Positions 35,265-42,750 of a stretch of 64,000 nucleotides of DNA are shown here, one piece after another. Numbering within the stretch: position 1 is the stretch's first letter; the number at the start of each line of letters is the position of its first letter. The position numbers were made by a program, and so were the translations under genes. The notes beneath the pieces were generated by a model. That model had not been told where the DNA came from. It ran no database searches and saw only the letters and a program-made list of their open reading frames with translations. The stretch spans positions 1 through 64,000 of the forward strand of contig NZ_CP008875.1 of NCBI RefSeq assembly GCF_001011115.1, written 5' to 3'. The stretch comes from Halanaeroarchaeum sulfurireducens. Its GTDB lineage: Archaea; Halobacteriota; Halobacteria; Halobacteriales; Halobacteriaceae.

Positions 35265-36203
35265 TCGATTTACGGCGGAACATATCCCTCGACGATTGAG
35301 CGGGCGCAGAAGGCCGATTATATCGGATTCCTCCACCGACACCCGTATGCGACTGACGCCTACGAACTCGGGTACGCGGTCGGGCACCGCGAGGACTACG
35401 AATACCTTACCCGGGACTATCCGAATGTCGATCTACCGACCATCATCCTCGACAACGACTTCCGCGACCCTGACATCGGCCGGTACCTTGACCAGTTCGA
35501 CACATACGATCCGTCCGTCGCCATACTCGGTGACGCGTACACTCCAGCTGAAGCAGAGGGGTTCAACGCGGTTGTCGAGCAGCTTCGCGACGAGTTCTCG
35601 CACAAGGAGTACGTTGTGGTCCCGAAGTGCGGGCGGGCGTTCGACATCCTCGATCGAGACACGGTTCTGGGCTACCCGATGGGCTACAGCGACGTAGAGG
35701 CCGACGATTATTCCGAACGCGAGGACTGGCGCGGTCGCAAGGTCCACCTGCTCGGTGCATCCCCTCCGAAACAGTACGCGGTGATGCAGGAGCTGACACA
35801 GCCAAACCTGCGGGACGACCCGCCGGCGAACATCGTCGGTGTGGACTGGAATGGGCCGCACAAGATGGCGTACCTCGGCGAGTACTGGAGCCGTGACGGC
35901 TGGCAACCCGCCGATCACCTGTCCATCCGTAATACCGTCCGAAAAAGCCTGGAGGAGATCAAGCAGTACTGGCAGGACCGGGGCGTGTGGCCGGAGACGG
36001 AGCCGATCGACCTGTACGGACCGGCAGTTGAAGAACCGAATGAACTGATCTACATGGACCAAGGCGGCGACCCGATCGGGACGCGGGAAGACCTGGAGGC
36101 CGCGTACGTCGAACGGTATGAGGAGTACGGCAGGATAGCGTTCTTGTCGGAGCACGCGAAGAAGCGCTGGGAGTACTACGAGGGGTTGACGCTGGCGGAC
36201 TGA
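35265..36203 (+). pseudogene. TGT/DpdA-like protein (DUF6610-like), start probably lost by frameshift
   Basis: The frame from just after a stop at 35262-35264 to 36203 encodes about 312 residues that read as one continuous protein: IYGGTYPSTIERAQKADYIG, FLHRHPYATDAYELGYAVGH, then VVVPKCGRAFDILDR, KVHLLGASPPKQYAVM and NIVGVDWNGPHKMAYLGEYW. There is no ATG, GTG or TTG before a GTG at 35616, which would remove the well-conserved-looking N-terminal third. A plus-one-frame ORF starting at TTG 35248 (VLVADRF) suggests a single-base change near 35265. From memory the HLLG-A-S-P turn and the VPKCGRA strand resemble queuine tRNA-ribosyltransferase-type enzymes, including DpdA proteins that insert 7-deazaguanines into DNA, and DUF6610 proteins of haloviruses. 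That functional reading is tentative. Confidence 0.5.
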
Positions 36204-36206
36204 CGC

Positions 36207-37871
36207 CTAGTGCTTTACCGTGAACACGCGGTCCTCGTCTTCGATCATCTCTAGCAGCTCCATATCTGTCCTGAACTCCACCCCATTCTTCTCGACGTAG
36301 GACGGAACGAGGTTCGACACCACGAGTTTCCGCACTGTCAGATCCTGCCAGTCGTCCTGAAACTCGTGTTCGGTCTTCTCGCCCTGCTCGTCTTGCGCAG
36401 TAAACCGGTCACCCGGATCCAGGGCGAGCCAGGTATCTACCTTTTCGGGGAAGGGTAATCCGGTCGGCGATCCCTCATACCCGTCTGCCTCGATGTTGAA
36501 GACCTTGTGGTCGAACTTGCCATTTAGGGCCTCTACGCCCTCAGCAGTCCTCATCAATAGCTCTGGCATCAGATATTTGCATTCGATGAACCAGAGTTCG
36601 CCTTCCGCGTCGTTCACGACGAGCAGGTCGATCTCAGACGAGTTCTCCCCAGGTATCTCCGCGCTGTGGTAGCACTCGAAGCCCTGTCCGGATAGGTACT
36701 CGTACAGGTTCTCCTCAAACGCTTCCCCCCGTCGAGTGGAGACCGTGTTCAGGATCTCATGGCTGCTGGGCTTCTCGCCATTCTGGAGCAGCGGGAAGAT
36801 CTGGAACCGCAGCAACTTGGCGTACCACCGTGGATAGACGAACCGGGTGAGTTTCCGCGTCATCGGTGGACGCCCTGGTTGCTGGTAATAGACATCCGTG
36901 ATTGAGAGCTCGAAAAGGAAGGGGTGAGCATCGAGGTTGTCCTTACCGACGACAATATAGTCCCGGACCTCCTCCCAGTCGTCGCCGAAGGTGGCCTCTC
37001 CGGCCTGTGTGAGTCCGTCCTCATTCGTCCACGCGAGCGTGCTGTCCTGCAGCGCGACATCACCCTCCTCGGTGATAAACTGCCCGTCGAGCCGGTCGAA
37101 AAGCTCTGTGAGGTCAAAAACCGATACGTGGTCGGGAAGCGACGTACCGTAGATATCCCCGACGATACTGTCTGCCGACGCGACAAAGAGCATTGAGAGG
37201 ATGAATCCATAGAAGGTGTCGCCGAAGTCTTCCAACGTGTCTATTTCATCGCTCGACGGCCGGTCAAAGTCACGAATCTCCTGGTGCGTTTTGTCGAAGA
37301 GTTCGACATCTTCCTCCCTGCCACCGATTAGGCTTCTTAGGCATCTCTGGAAGCAGTACCGGTATTCTGTGTCACGGAGATCGTAGTCGGCAAACAGGAA
37401 CTTCCCGTCCCTCATCGGGACCGAATATTCGAGGCAGAGTCTGAATCGGTCTTCGACGTGGTTGAGCGCCATGACGAGTTTTGCCTGCGTAGAGAGGAGG
37501 GTATCGATATCGTCATCAGGCTCTTCGCCTCGCTCCAGATGTTGGTTCCCGAACTCGTTTTTGTCTACCGGATAGACGATATTGATCAGGTAGTTGATGT
37601 ACGCGAACTCCTTCATGTTCAGTCGGCGGTTCTCATAGAAGTCGTACGAGACCTTGTTGAGCCGTTCAATCAGATAGAGAAGCAGGTGGTCTTTACTGTA
37701 ATCTTCGAGGAGTTGGACTAGGTTCTCATCCTGCAGTAGATCTCGGTCGCGTTCGGCCTTTTCTTCGACGATGTCCCGGTCCTCGATCTCGAGACCGAGA
37801 CAGTTCGGGCACACCAGTTTCTCGGCGTCATGGTTAACGAGAAGAAGATGGCCGCATTCAGAACATGGCAT
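36207..37871 (-). CDS. Zinc-ribbon protein with C-terminal PD-(D/E)XK nuclease domain
   Basis: This is a 554-residue protein. The N-terminus is a zinc ribbon (MPCSECGHLLLV, then KLVCPNCLGLE). The middle 330 residues are helical and unrecognised. The C-terminal domain is a restriction-type nuclease: RRGEAFEENLYEYLSGQG helix, then SSEIDLLVVND (D415), then LWFIECKYLMP (E430, K432). This organisation resembles zinc-ribbon plus nuclease effectors of restriction-like systems, but no named family is recognised. A TATATT element about 30 bases before the ATG indicates its own promoter. It converges, three bases apart, with the TGT-like gene; together with the large nuclease-like gene at 32.8-35.1 kb it forms a small cluster that may be a defence cargo. 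Confidence 0.75.
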   Translation of the reverse strand: MPCSECGHLLLVNHDAEKLVCPNCLGLEIEDRDIVEEKAERDRDLLQDENLVQLLEDYSKDHLLLYLIERLNKVSYDFYENRRLNMKEFAYINYLINIVYPVDKNEFGNQHLERGEEPDDDIDTLLSTQAKLVMALNHVEDRFRLCLEYSVPMRDGKFLFADYDLRDTEYRYCFQRCLRSLIGGREEDVELFDKTHQEIRDFDRPSSDEIDTLEDFGDTFYGFILSMLFVASADSIVGDIYGTSLPDHVSVFDLTELFDRLDGQFITEEGDVALQDSTLAWTNEDGLTQAGEATFGDDWEEVRDYIVVGKDNLDAHPFLFELSITDVYYQQPGRPPMTRKLTRFVYPRWYAKLLRFQIFPLLQNGEKPSSHEILNTVSTRRGEAFEENLYEYLSGQGFECYHSAEIPGENSSEIDLLVVNDAEGELWFIECKYLMPELLMRTAEGVEALNGKFDHKVFNIEADGYEGSPTGLPFPEKVDTWLALDPGDRFTAQDEQGEKTEHEFQDDWQDLTVRKLVVSNLVPSYVEKNGVEFRTDMELLEMIEDEDRVFTVKH

Positions 37872-37987
37872 ATATTTGTTGTTTGTAAGCTTGAAACCCT
37901 AATATACCTTGTCAGGGTGAGCTAGCAAAGCACAGGATGTCGCGATACAGGAGGTGTAAGGTCACGGTCTGTTCCAGGTGTGTGGGT

Positions 37988-38143
37988 TTAAACGTGATAC
38001 CGGGCAATAGCGGTCGCATCGCACCGTGGACAGCGGTCAGCGTCGTGATCGACGGTCGTCCCGCAGTGGCGGCACTCGTACATGACGGTGTCACGGCCGC
38101 GGCCGACGAGCTGTTTCAGCCCGTCGACGATGGTGGCCGTCAT
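37988..38143 (-). CDS. Small zinc-finger protein (CxxC type)
   Basis: This 51-residue protein contains MYECRHCGTT and RCPRCDATAI, two C-x-x-C knuckles about 17 residues apart, with a short N-terminal helix (TIVDGLKQLVGRGRD). It belongs to the broad class of tiny zinc-finger proteins abundant in haloarchaea. The ATG overlaps the stop of the upstream zinc-finger gene (ATGA at 38140-38143), so the pair is co-translated. A longer open frame upstream to 38185 is not needed. Such proteins often act as regulators or adaptors; nothing here fixes a partner. Confidence 0.75.
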   Translation of the reverse strand: MTATIVDGLKQLVGRGRDTVMYECRHCGTTVDHDADRCPRCDATAIARYHV

Positions 38144-38307
38144 GCCGGATCCACGACCTCCCGGCATCCATGGCATTCGGCCCACACGGCTTCCTGGCCG
38201 TCGCTGGTTTCGTACTCGATCAGGATATGAGACGCAGTAATCACGGTGTGGCAGTGCGGGCAGGTGCCGAGCCGGGACGCGTGCTGTGTGGACATGCTGT
38301 GATTCAT
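38140..38307 (-). CDS. Small zinc-finger protein, upstream partner
   Basis: This 55-residue frame from MNHSMSTQHASRL contains CPHCHTVITAS and ECHGCREVVDPA, two C-x-x-C pairs separated by about 28 residues including strand HILIEYETSDGQEAVWA. The frame can start as early as a GTG at 38349 or as late as an ATG at 38295, and no ribosome site decides between them. It overlaps the following zinc-finger gene by four bases. It is likely a metal-binding regulator of the same accessory module as the small ORFs and HerA-like remnant to the right. Confidence 0.65.
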   Translation of the reverse strand: MNHSMSTQHASRLGTCPHCHTVITASHILIEYETSDGQEAVWAECHGCREVVDPA

Positions 38308-38631
38308 CCGGTTGTCCGGGTGAACGTGGAAGGGGGGAGCGTGTGACACTCGCAGTGAGGGCCGGTAGTGTCGTGCCCTCTATCTCCGAAGACGGCGGGA
38401 GCCGGTAAATAGGTCAGCGAACCGGGTTGGAAGTGAAAACCGGCAGCCGCCACCACGGTATGTGACCCGCGTCAGCCCTACGTCAGACATAGATTGTTCA
38501 GCCGCCCACGACACGTATTGGGGAACAGGAGTCTCCAGATCTCGTTTCCTGAGCGTTACTCACGTTCGAGGTACGTGGCGAGATTATCGAACGTGACATC
38601 GTTTAAAAATGTCTGCCTGACGTAGTACGGT
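38308..38631. other. Intergenic, no gene recognised
   Basis: About 320 bases between the divergent zinc-finger pair and the small plus-strand ORFs. It contains no open frame with protein-like composition. Promoters for both directions are expected here, but no strong TATA element could be assigned; GTTTAAAAAT at about 38601 lies 31 bases before the next ATG and is the best candidate. Confidence 0.35.
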
Positions 38632-38811
38632 ATGCCAGTCGAGCTGTTGTTGCGGTCTGGCGATACCCTTGCTGTGGACACCGAGGACTTGGAGCGGATC
38701 GACGAGCAGGTTCAGCGCCGCGGCAAGCTGGCCCTGACCGATGACGGGGGAAAGGACACCGTGGTGTACGCACCGCATGTCCAGGCCGCTCGCGTCGTCT
38801 CTGACGAATAG
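38632..38811 (+). CDS. Small hypothetical protein (59 residues)
   Basis: A short frame beginning MPVELLLRSGDTLAV encodes 59 residues with a beta-rich first half and the segment LERIDEQVQRRGKLALTDDG, ending VQAARVVSDE. The composition is acidic and typical of haloarchaeal coding sequence, and GTTTAAAAAT lies about 31 bases before the ATG as a TATA-like element. No family is recognised. The layout of strands resembles small DNA- or nucleotide-binding barrels, but this is speculative. It leads a row of small genes before the HerA-like remnant. Confidence 0.6.
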   Translation: MPVELLLRSGDTLAVDTEDLERIDEQVQRRGKLALTDDGGKDTVVYAPHVQAARVVSDE

Positions 38812-38892
38812 CGCCGACCGTAGAATCGTGCACCACGGGAATCCCGGTGTAGTAATACAGTCACATCCGTACCGTCCCGTTCCTGGCCGATA

Positions 38893-39072
38893 GTGAGTAG
38901 ACGACGCCAGGGTCGGCGGGAGCCGGGGTTGGAATCAATTCTCCGGCTTGCGGACCAGATCAATGCCAATGATTCGGATGTCCAGCAGCTGGTGACGGCC
39001 GCCATCGCGACGGGAAGCCCCAACGTACGGAAGCGAATCGAGAAACGGTTGGCGGCCATGACCGCCCGATAG
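38893..39072 (+). CDS. Small basic helical protein (59 residues)
   Basis: A GTG-started frame encodes 59 residues: a basic N-terminus (RRRQGRREPG), helix LESILRLADQINANDSDVQ, helix LVTAAIATG, and a basic terminal helix VRKRIEKRLAAMTAR. The charge pattern suggests nucleic-acid contact. There is no clear ribosome site. It lies 80 bases after the previous 59-residue gene and 50 bases before the HerA-like remnant on the same strand, so it may belong to the same former operon. Not recognised as a family. Confidence 0.5.
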   Translation: MSRRRQGRREPGLESILRLADQINANDSDVQQLVTAAIATGSPNVRKRIEKRLAAMTAR

Positions 39073-39125
39073 CAGGCCAACCCGTTCGACAGCGACGCGC
39101 ACCCCGTCCAGTCAGTGCCCGACCG

Positions 39126-39664
39126 CATCACCTCGGCACCACCATCACCGGGAGTACCTACGACCTGCCGGAAGCCGATCTCACACGGCACCTGCTGGCG
39201 GTGGGGAAGTCGGGGGCCGGGAAGACGACACTGTTCTACAACATCATGGACCAGTTGTCGGTGCCGTTCTGGAGCTTCGACCTGAAGCAAGACTACCGGC
39301 ACCTGCTCCACGACCGCCCGGACCTGCTCGTCCTGCCGTGGAGCGCGTTCAAGTTCAACCCGCTGCAGCCGCCGGACGGTGTCCAGCCGCGGCGGTGGGC
39401 GCAGGTGTTCGGTGAGATCTTCGGCCACGCCACCAGCCTGCTCTCCGGGTCGAAGAACTACCTGATGCAGCAGGTCATCAAGCTCCACCAGCTGTACGAC
39501 GTCCTCGACGAGGCCGCGCCGCCATACCCGAATCTCCTCGAACTCCAACTGTTGATCGAGCGGGACCCACTCAACTATGCGCGGAAGTCGCCGAACTGCT
39601 CGAAGACGCTGCCGAGCGTGCCGAAGCAAACGACCGGAAGACGGTGCAGTCCCACGACCTGTAG
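39126..39664 (+). pseudogene. Decayed HerA/TraG-type ATPase fragment
   Basis: The plus strand encodes the N-terminal part of a HerA/FtsK-type DNA-pumping ATPase: GSTYDLPEADLTRHLLAVGK, with Walker A GKSGAGKTTLF (from about 39207), then FWSFDLKQDYRHLLHDRPDL and LLSGSKNYLMQQVIKLHQLY. Around 39590 the reading switches: the continuing frame becomes basic nonsense, while another frame supplies EVAELLEDAAERAEANDRKT and a stop at 39662. The whole remaining coding length is about 180 codons compared with 500 or more in intact coupling ATPases, and the Walker B region is missing, so an internal deletion with frameshift is likely. No start is visible either. This marks a dead conjugation-type module. 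Confidence 0.7.
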
Positions 39665-39739
39665 TCCCCGACGTTTATCCTGCTGGTTCGCAATCGAAGA
39701 TACCTTTTTGAGCTTCTATCCAGACGTTACAAGACGTGC

Positions 39740-40792
39740 ATGGCGGACTCTTCGGGCACTGATCAAACACCAGATGCGCCCTCCGCGGCAGACGTACTCA
39801 CCGTAACAGAGCTGAACGAACGGATCGCCGCGTTTGTCAAAGAAATGCCTGCCCTCCACGGTGTCCGCTGTATCGGGGAGGTCACTGACCTACACCAGAA
39901 CAGTACCGCCCTCTACTTCACCCTCACCGACGGCGACGCCGAACTCCCCTGTATGCTCTGGGCGAACCGCTACCGGAACATGGACATCGAACTCGAAGAC
40001 GGAACCGAGGTCATCCTCGAAGGCGATATCGACTACTGGGTCGAAGGTGGGAAAATCGACCTTAAGCCCTGGGAGATCATCGTCGTTGGCGACGGCGACC
40101 AGGCAGCCGCAGTTGAGCGACTCCACGCCGAACTCGACGATCGGGGCTGGTTCGATGAAGACCACAAACAATCCCCACCGCGGTTTCCAGACCGAGTTGG
40201 GGTCGTCACTTCGCTTCGGGGTGATGCACGGGACGATATCCAAAATGCGATCCACAATCAGGACCCCACAGTCGACATCCTGGTGAAAGACGCGACTGTC
40301 CAGGGGCCGGACGCCCCGACCTCCCTTGCGAACGGTATCCATCACCTCGATCGGTCGGAAGACGTCGACGCCATCATCGTCGGTCGCGGTGGGGGCAGCG
40401 ATTCGAACCTGCAGGCGTTCAATACGGAGCGTGTTTCCGAGGCCATCTTCACCGCGAATACGCCCGTCGTGACCGCGATTGGCCATACTGCAGATCGACT
40501 CATTGGGGATCACGTCGCTGACGTCGCAGCGATCACGCCGACGGCAGCGGGAGAGTACGTCGCCGAATCGCACGAGGAGTTCATCTCAAGTACGCTTGAC
40601 CCACTTAGCCAAGAGCTTGACACGGCTTTCGAAACGTTCGAACAGGCGCATGAACACGAGAAAGAGTTAGAGCAAGCGGTTGAGACAGCGACTGAACTCG
40701 AGGGAATGGCTCCGATTTACTACAAAATCGCCCTCGTGATTCTGGTTCTCCTGCTCCTCGTCATCACAGCACTCTGGCTTGGGGTGATCTGA
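39740..40792 (+). CDS. xseA: Exonuclease VII large subunit with C-terminal membrane helix
   Basis: This 350-residue XseA homologue forms, with XseB, a single-strand-specific exonuclease. The N-terminal OB fold covers about residues 18-110 (LTVTELNERIAAFVKEMPAL onward). The catalytic domain contains FPDRVGVVTSLRGDARDDI, the glycine-rich IIVGRGGGSDSNLQAFN, and VVTAIGHTADRLIGDHVADV followed by AAITPTAAGEYV. After a short coiled coil (FETFEQAHEHEKELEQAV) the protein ends in a clear membrane helix, IALVILVLLLLVITALWLGV. Bacterial XseA ends in a long XseB-binding helical region instead. The small-subunit gene begins two bases after its stop. Confidence 0.9.
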   Translation: MADSSGTDQTPDAPSAADVLTVTELNERIAAFVKEMPALHGVRCIGEVTDLHQNSTALYFTLTDGDAELPCMLWANRYRNMDIELEDGTEVILEGDIDYWVEGGKIDLKPWEIIVVGDGDQAAAVERLHAELDDRGWFDEDHKQSPPRFPDRVGVVTSLRGDARDDIQNAIHNQDPTVDILVKDATVQGPDAPTSLANGIHHLDRSEDVDAIIVGRGGGSDSNLQAFNTERVSEAIFTANTPVVTAIGHTADRLIGDHVADVAAITPTAAGEYVAESHEEFISSTLDPLSQELDTAFETFEQAHEHEKELEQAVETATELEGMAPIYYKIALVILVLLLLVITALWLGVI

Positions 40793-40793
40793 G

Positions 40794-40976
40794 ATGGCGA
40801 ACGATCCCGAAATCGGAGAGCGATTAGAACGGGTAGAAGAGATCATCGAACAGCTTGATGCGGACGAATGTAGTCTCGATGAAGGTGAGGTCCTCTACGA
40901 CGAGGGGCACCAACTTCTTGCGGAGGTTCGTGACACTCTCAGTGGCGATCCTGGCAAGGTCACGGAACTCGAATAG
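40794..40976 (+). CDS. xseB: Exonuclease VII small subunit
   Basis: This 60-residue XseB-type protein has two helices (IGERLERVEEIIEQLDADEC and LDEGEVLYDEGHQLLAEVRD). The family pattern of E-x-L/I-V-x-x-L-E followed by L-D/E-E-x-x-x-L-Y-E-x-G is visible in VEEIIEQLDADECSLDEGEV and LYDEGHQLL. It starts one base after the xseA stop, so the two subunits are co-translated. Its length is slightly shorter than the bacterial norm of about 70-80. It would cap the XseA coiled coil in the holoenzyme. Confidence 0.9.
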   Translation: MANDPEIGERLERVEEIIEQLDADECSLDEGEVLYDEGHQLLAEVRDTLSGDPGKVTELE

Positions 40977-41288
40977 TTGTTTCAGCCCGTCTTAACCAAC
41001 ACGAGGTAGACCGATGTAACGTGTCATCGAAACATTACACCCGATTTACTGCGGTGCAACCGGGGGTGAAAAGTGTTAAGATAAATATAATTACAGAAGG
41101 CAGTGCAAGATACAGACCATGTAGTCAGCACGACTGCATTTGTTTCATGTAGAAGGTGTTGAACCAATCGGTTGCTAACGACTCGCCAGCTGAGTAAGGA
41201 GTCAAAATCACGGGGAATGGGTCGTGTAAATACGCCTCAACAGTTTCGCCGTGGGTTTTAAGCTCGAAGGGAGACGAAAAGTGTTAGT
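40977..41288. other. Intergenic region upstream of the KaiC-like gene
   Basis: About 310 bases with no gene. It contains an A+T-rich promoter-like stretch (AAGATAAATATAATTACAG at about 41079-41097) directly before a copy of the dispersed repeat (41101-41180), and about 108 bases of leader between the repeat and the ATG of the KaiC-like gene. The position suggests that the repeat is within the 5-prime transcribed leader if the A+T-rich element is the promoter. Confidence 0.45.
41101..41180 (+). repeat. Dispersed intergenic repeat, copy at 41.1 kb
   Basis: This copy reads CAGTGCAAGATACAGACCAT then GTAGTCAGCACGACTG, followed by TGTTTCATGTAGAAGG and TTGAACCAATCGG. It aligns base for base with most of the copies at 46.9 and 48.8 kb over about 80 bases, all on the plus strand and each 40-110 bases before a start codon. 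The left GTGC and right GCAC can pair only partly in this copy. Confidence 0.65.
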
Positions 41289-42746
41289 ATGGAAACGAAT
41301 CAGGTCTCCACTGGAATCAAAGGGTTAGACAGGATTCTCGATAATGGACTCCTCAGGCGGCAAAACGCGTTGCTGCGTGGTCCGCCGGGCGCGGGGAAGA
41401 CAATTTTCGGATTACACTTCCTTGCAGAGGGCGTCGAACAGGATGAGACGAGTCTCTATATCAATCTCGGTGAACCCACGGAATACGTGCAACGGACGGC
41501 AGCCGAATTCGACTTGCATCCCGACGACATCCATTTCCACGATCTCTCCCCCTCGGACGACCAGTTTGCGGAAGACGAAGCCTACTCGCTGTTCGAGGCA
41601 GCCGATGTCGAGCAGTCCGTGTTCATCGAGGAACTCAAAGACACCATCCAGGACATCGACCCAGACCGCGTCTTAGTAGATCCGATAACGGAATTCAGGT
41701 ACCTCACAAAGGATGATCGCCAGTTCCGGAAACAGATTCTGGGGCTCCTCGACCTTCTCAAGGACGCCGACGCCACGGTCCTGCTGACCTCGCAGGCGGC
41801 CGAGACGGTCTCCGACGATGATCTCCAGTTCCTCACCGATACCGTCATCTCCTTGCATAAACACGAGAGCCACCGAACGGTCGAGGTGTCGAAATTCCGC
41901 GGCTCCTCGTTCCGAGATGGCCACCACTCCTACGAAATCAACGACGAGGGTGTCGCGGTGTGGCCGCGCATCCGGCCCGACCGACAAGCGACGACTGAGG
42001 TCACCGGCGAAACGCTGTCCTCGGGGGTACCCGAACTCGACCAGCTTCTCAACGGTGGCATTACTCAGGGCACGGTAACGTTCTTGAGTGGGCCGACCGG
42101 CGTGGGCAAGACCACGACGGGAGCACAATTCTTGAAAGAGGGCGTCACTCAGGGGAAAAAAGCCGTGATGTATCAGTTCGAAGAGGCACGCCACACCTTG
42201 CTGCAGCGAGCCGAGGCGGTGAACATCCCGATCAAGCGGCTGGTCGAAGACGGTGACCTGTCGATTGAGGAAATACCGCCCGAAGCGTATACCCTCGATG
42301 AATTCGGGCAGATCGTTCGTACGGCCGTCGAAGAGGACGGCGTCGATATGGTGATGATCGACGGGACCCAGGGGTTCAAACAGAATCTCCGAGGACTGGG
42401 CGACGATGCCCAGCAAGCGCTCCTTCATCTCGGCCGATACCTGCGGTCCCAGGGCGTGAGTGTGATTATCGCTCACGAAATCCACAATGTGACCGGCACG
42501 TTCCAGGTGACCGAGGAAGGGACGAGCAATCTCGCCGATACCATCATCTTCCTTCGCCACGTCGAGTATCAAGGCGAGATGCGCAAGGTCATCGGGACAC
42601 TGAAAATGCGGGCCAGTGACTTCGAACGCAGTCTGCGCGAATTCGAAATCACCGAATACGGGCTGAGTGTGGGAGAGCCGTTGCCCAATCTCCGGGGGAT
42701 CCTCTCCGGAACCCCGGAATGGAGCGGCGACAAGGACGACTCGTAG
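41289..42746 (+). CDS. KaiC-like two-domain RecA-family ATPase
   Basis: This 485-residue protein has two KaiC-type RecA domains. The first has Walker A GPPGAGKT at residues 31-38 and the second GPTGVGKT at about 268-275; Walker B strands are RVLVDPITEF and VDMVMIDGTQGF. The first domain begins STGIKGLDRIL, the standard KaiC-family entry. Unlike cyanobacterial KaiC it lacks a recognisable C-terminal A-loop tail and the adjacent phosphorylated Ser-Thr pair is not obvious. In haloarchaea such ATPases are encoded beside PAS histidine kinases and are thought to work in signal transduction; here two kinases follow on the same strand, the first after only four bases. A dispersed repeat lies in its leader region. 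Confidence 0.88.
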   Translation: METNQVSTGIKGLDRILDNGLLRRQNALLRGPPGAGKTIFGLHFLAEGVEQDETSLYINLGEPTEYVQRTAAEFDLHPDDIHFHDLSPSDDQFAEDEAYSLFEAADVEQSVFIEELKDTIQDIDPDRVLVDPITEFRYLTKDDRQFRKQILGLLDLLKDADATVLLTSQAAETVSDDDLQFLTDTVISLHKHESHRTVEVSKFRGSSFRDGHHSYEINDEGVAVWPRIRPDRQATTEVTGETLSSGVPELDQLLNGGITQGTVTFLSGPTGVGKTTTGAQFLKEGVTQGKKAVMYQFEEARHTLLQRAEAVNIPIKRLVEDGDLSIEEIPPEAYTLDEFGQIVRTAVEEDGVDMVMIDGTQGFKQNLRGLGDDAQQALLHLGRYLRSQGVSVIIAHEIHNVTGTFQVTEEGTSNLADTIIFLRHVEYQGEMRKVIGTLKMRASDFERSLREFEITEYGLSVGEPLPNLRGILSGTPEWSGDKDDS

Positions 42747-42750
42747 TCCG

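Noticed and set aside
38712-39629. 305-codon minus-strand ORF opposite the small genes and HerA-like remnant
   Set aside because: Arginine/valine-rich antisense frame; the plus strand carries the recognisable ATPase motif and small ORFs with acidic composition.
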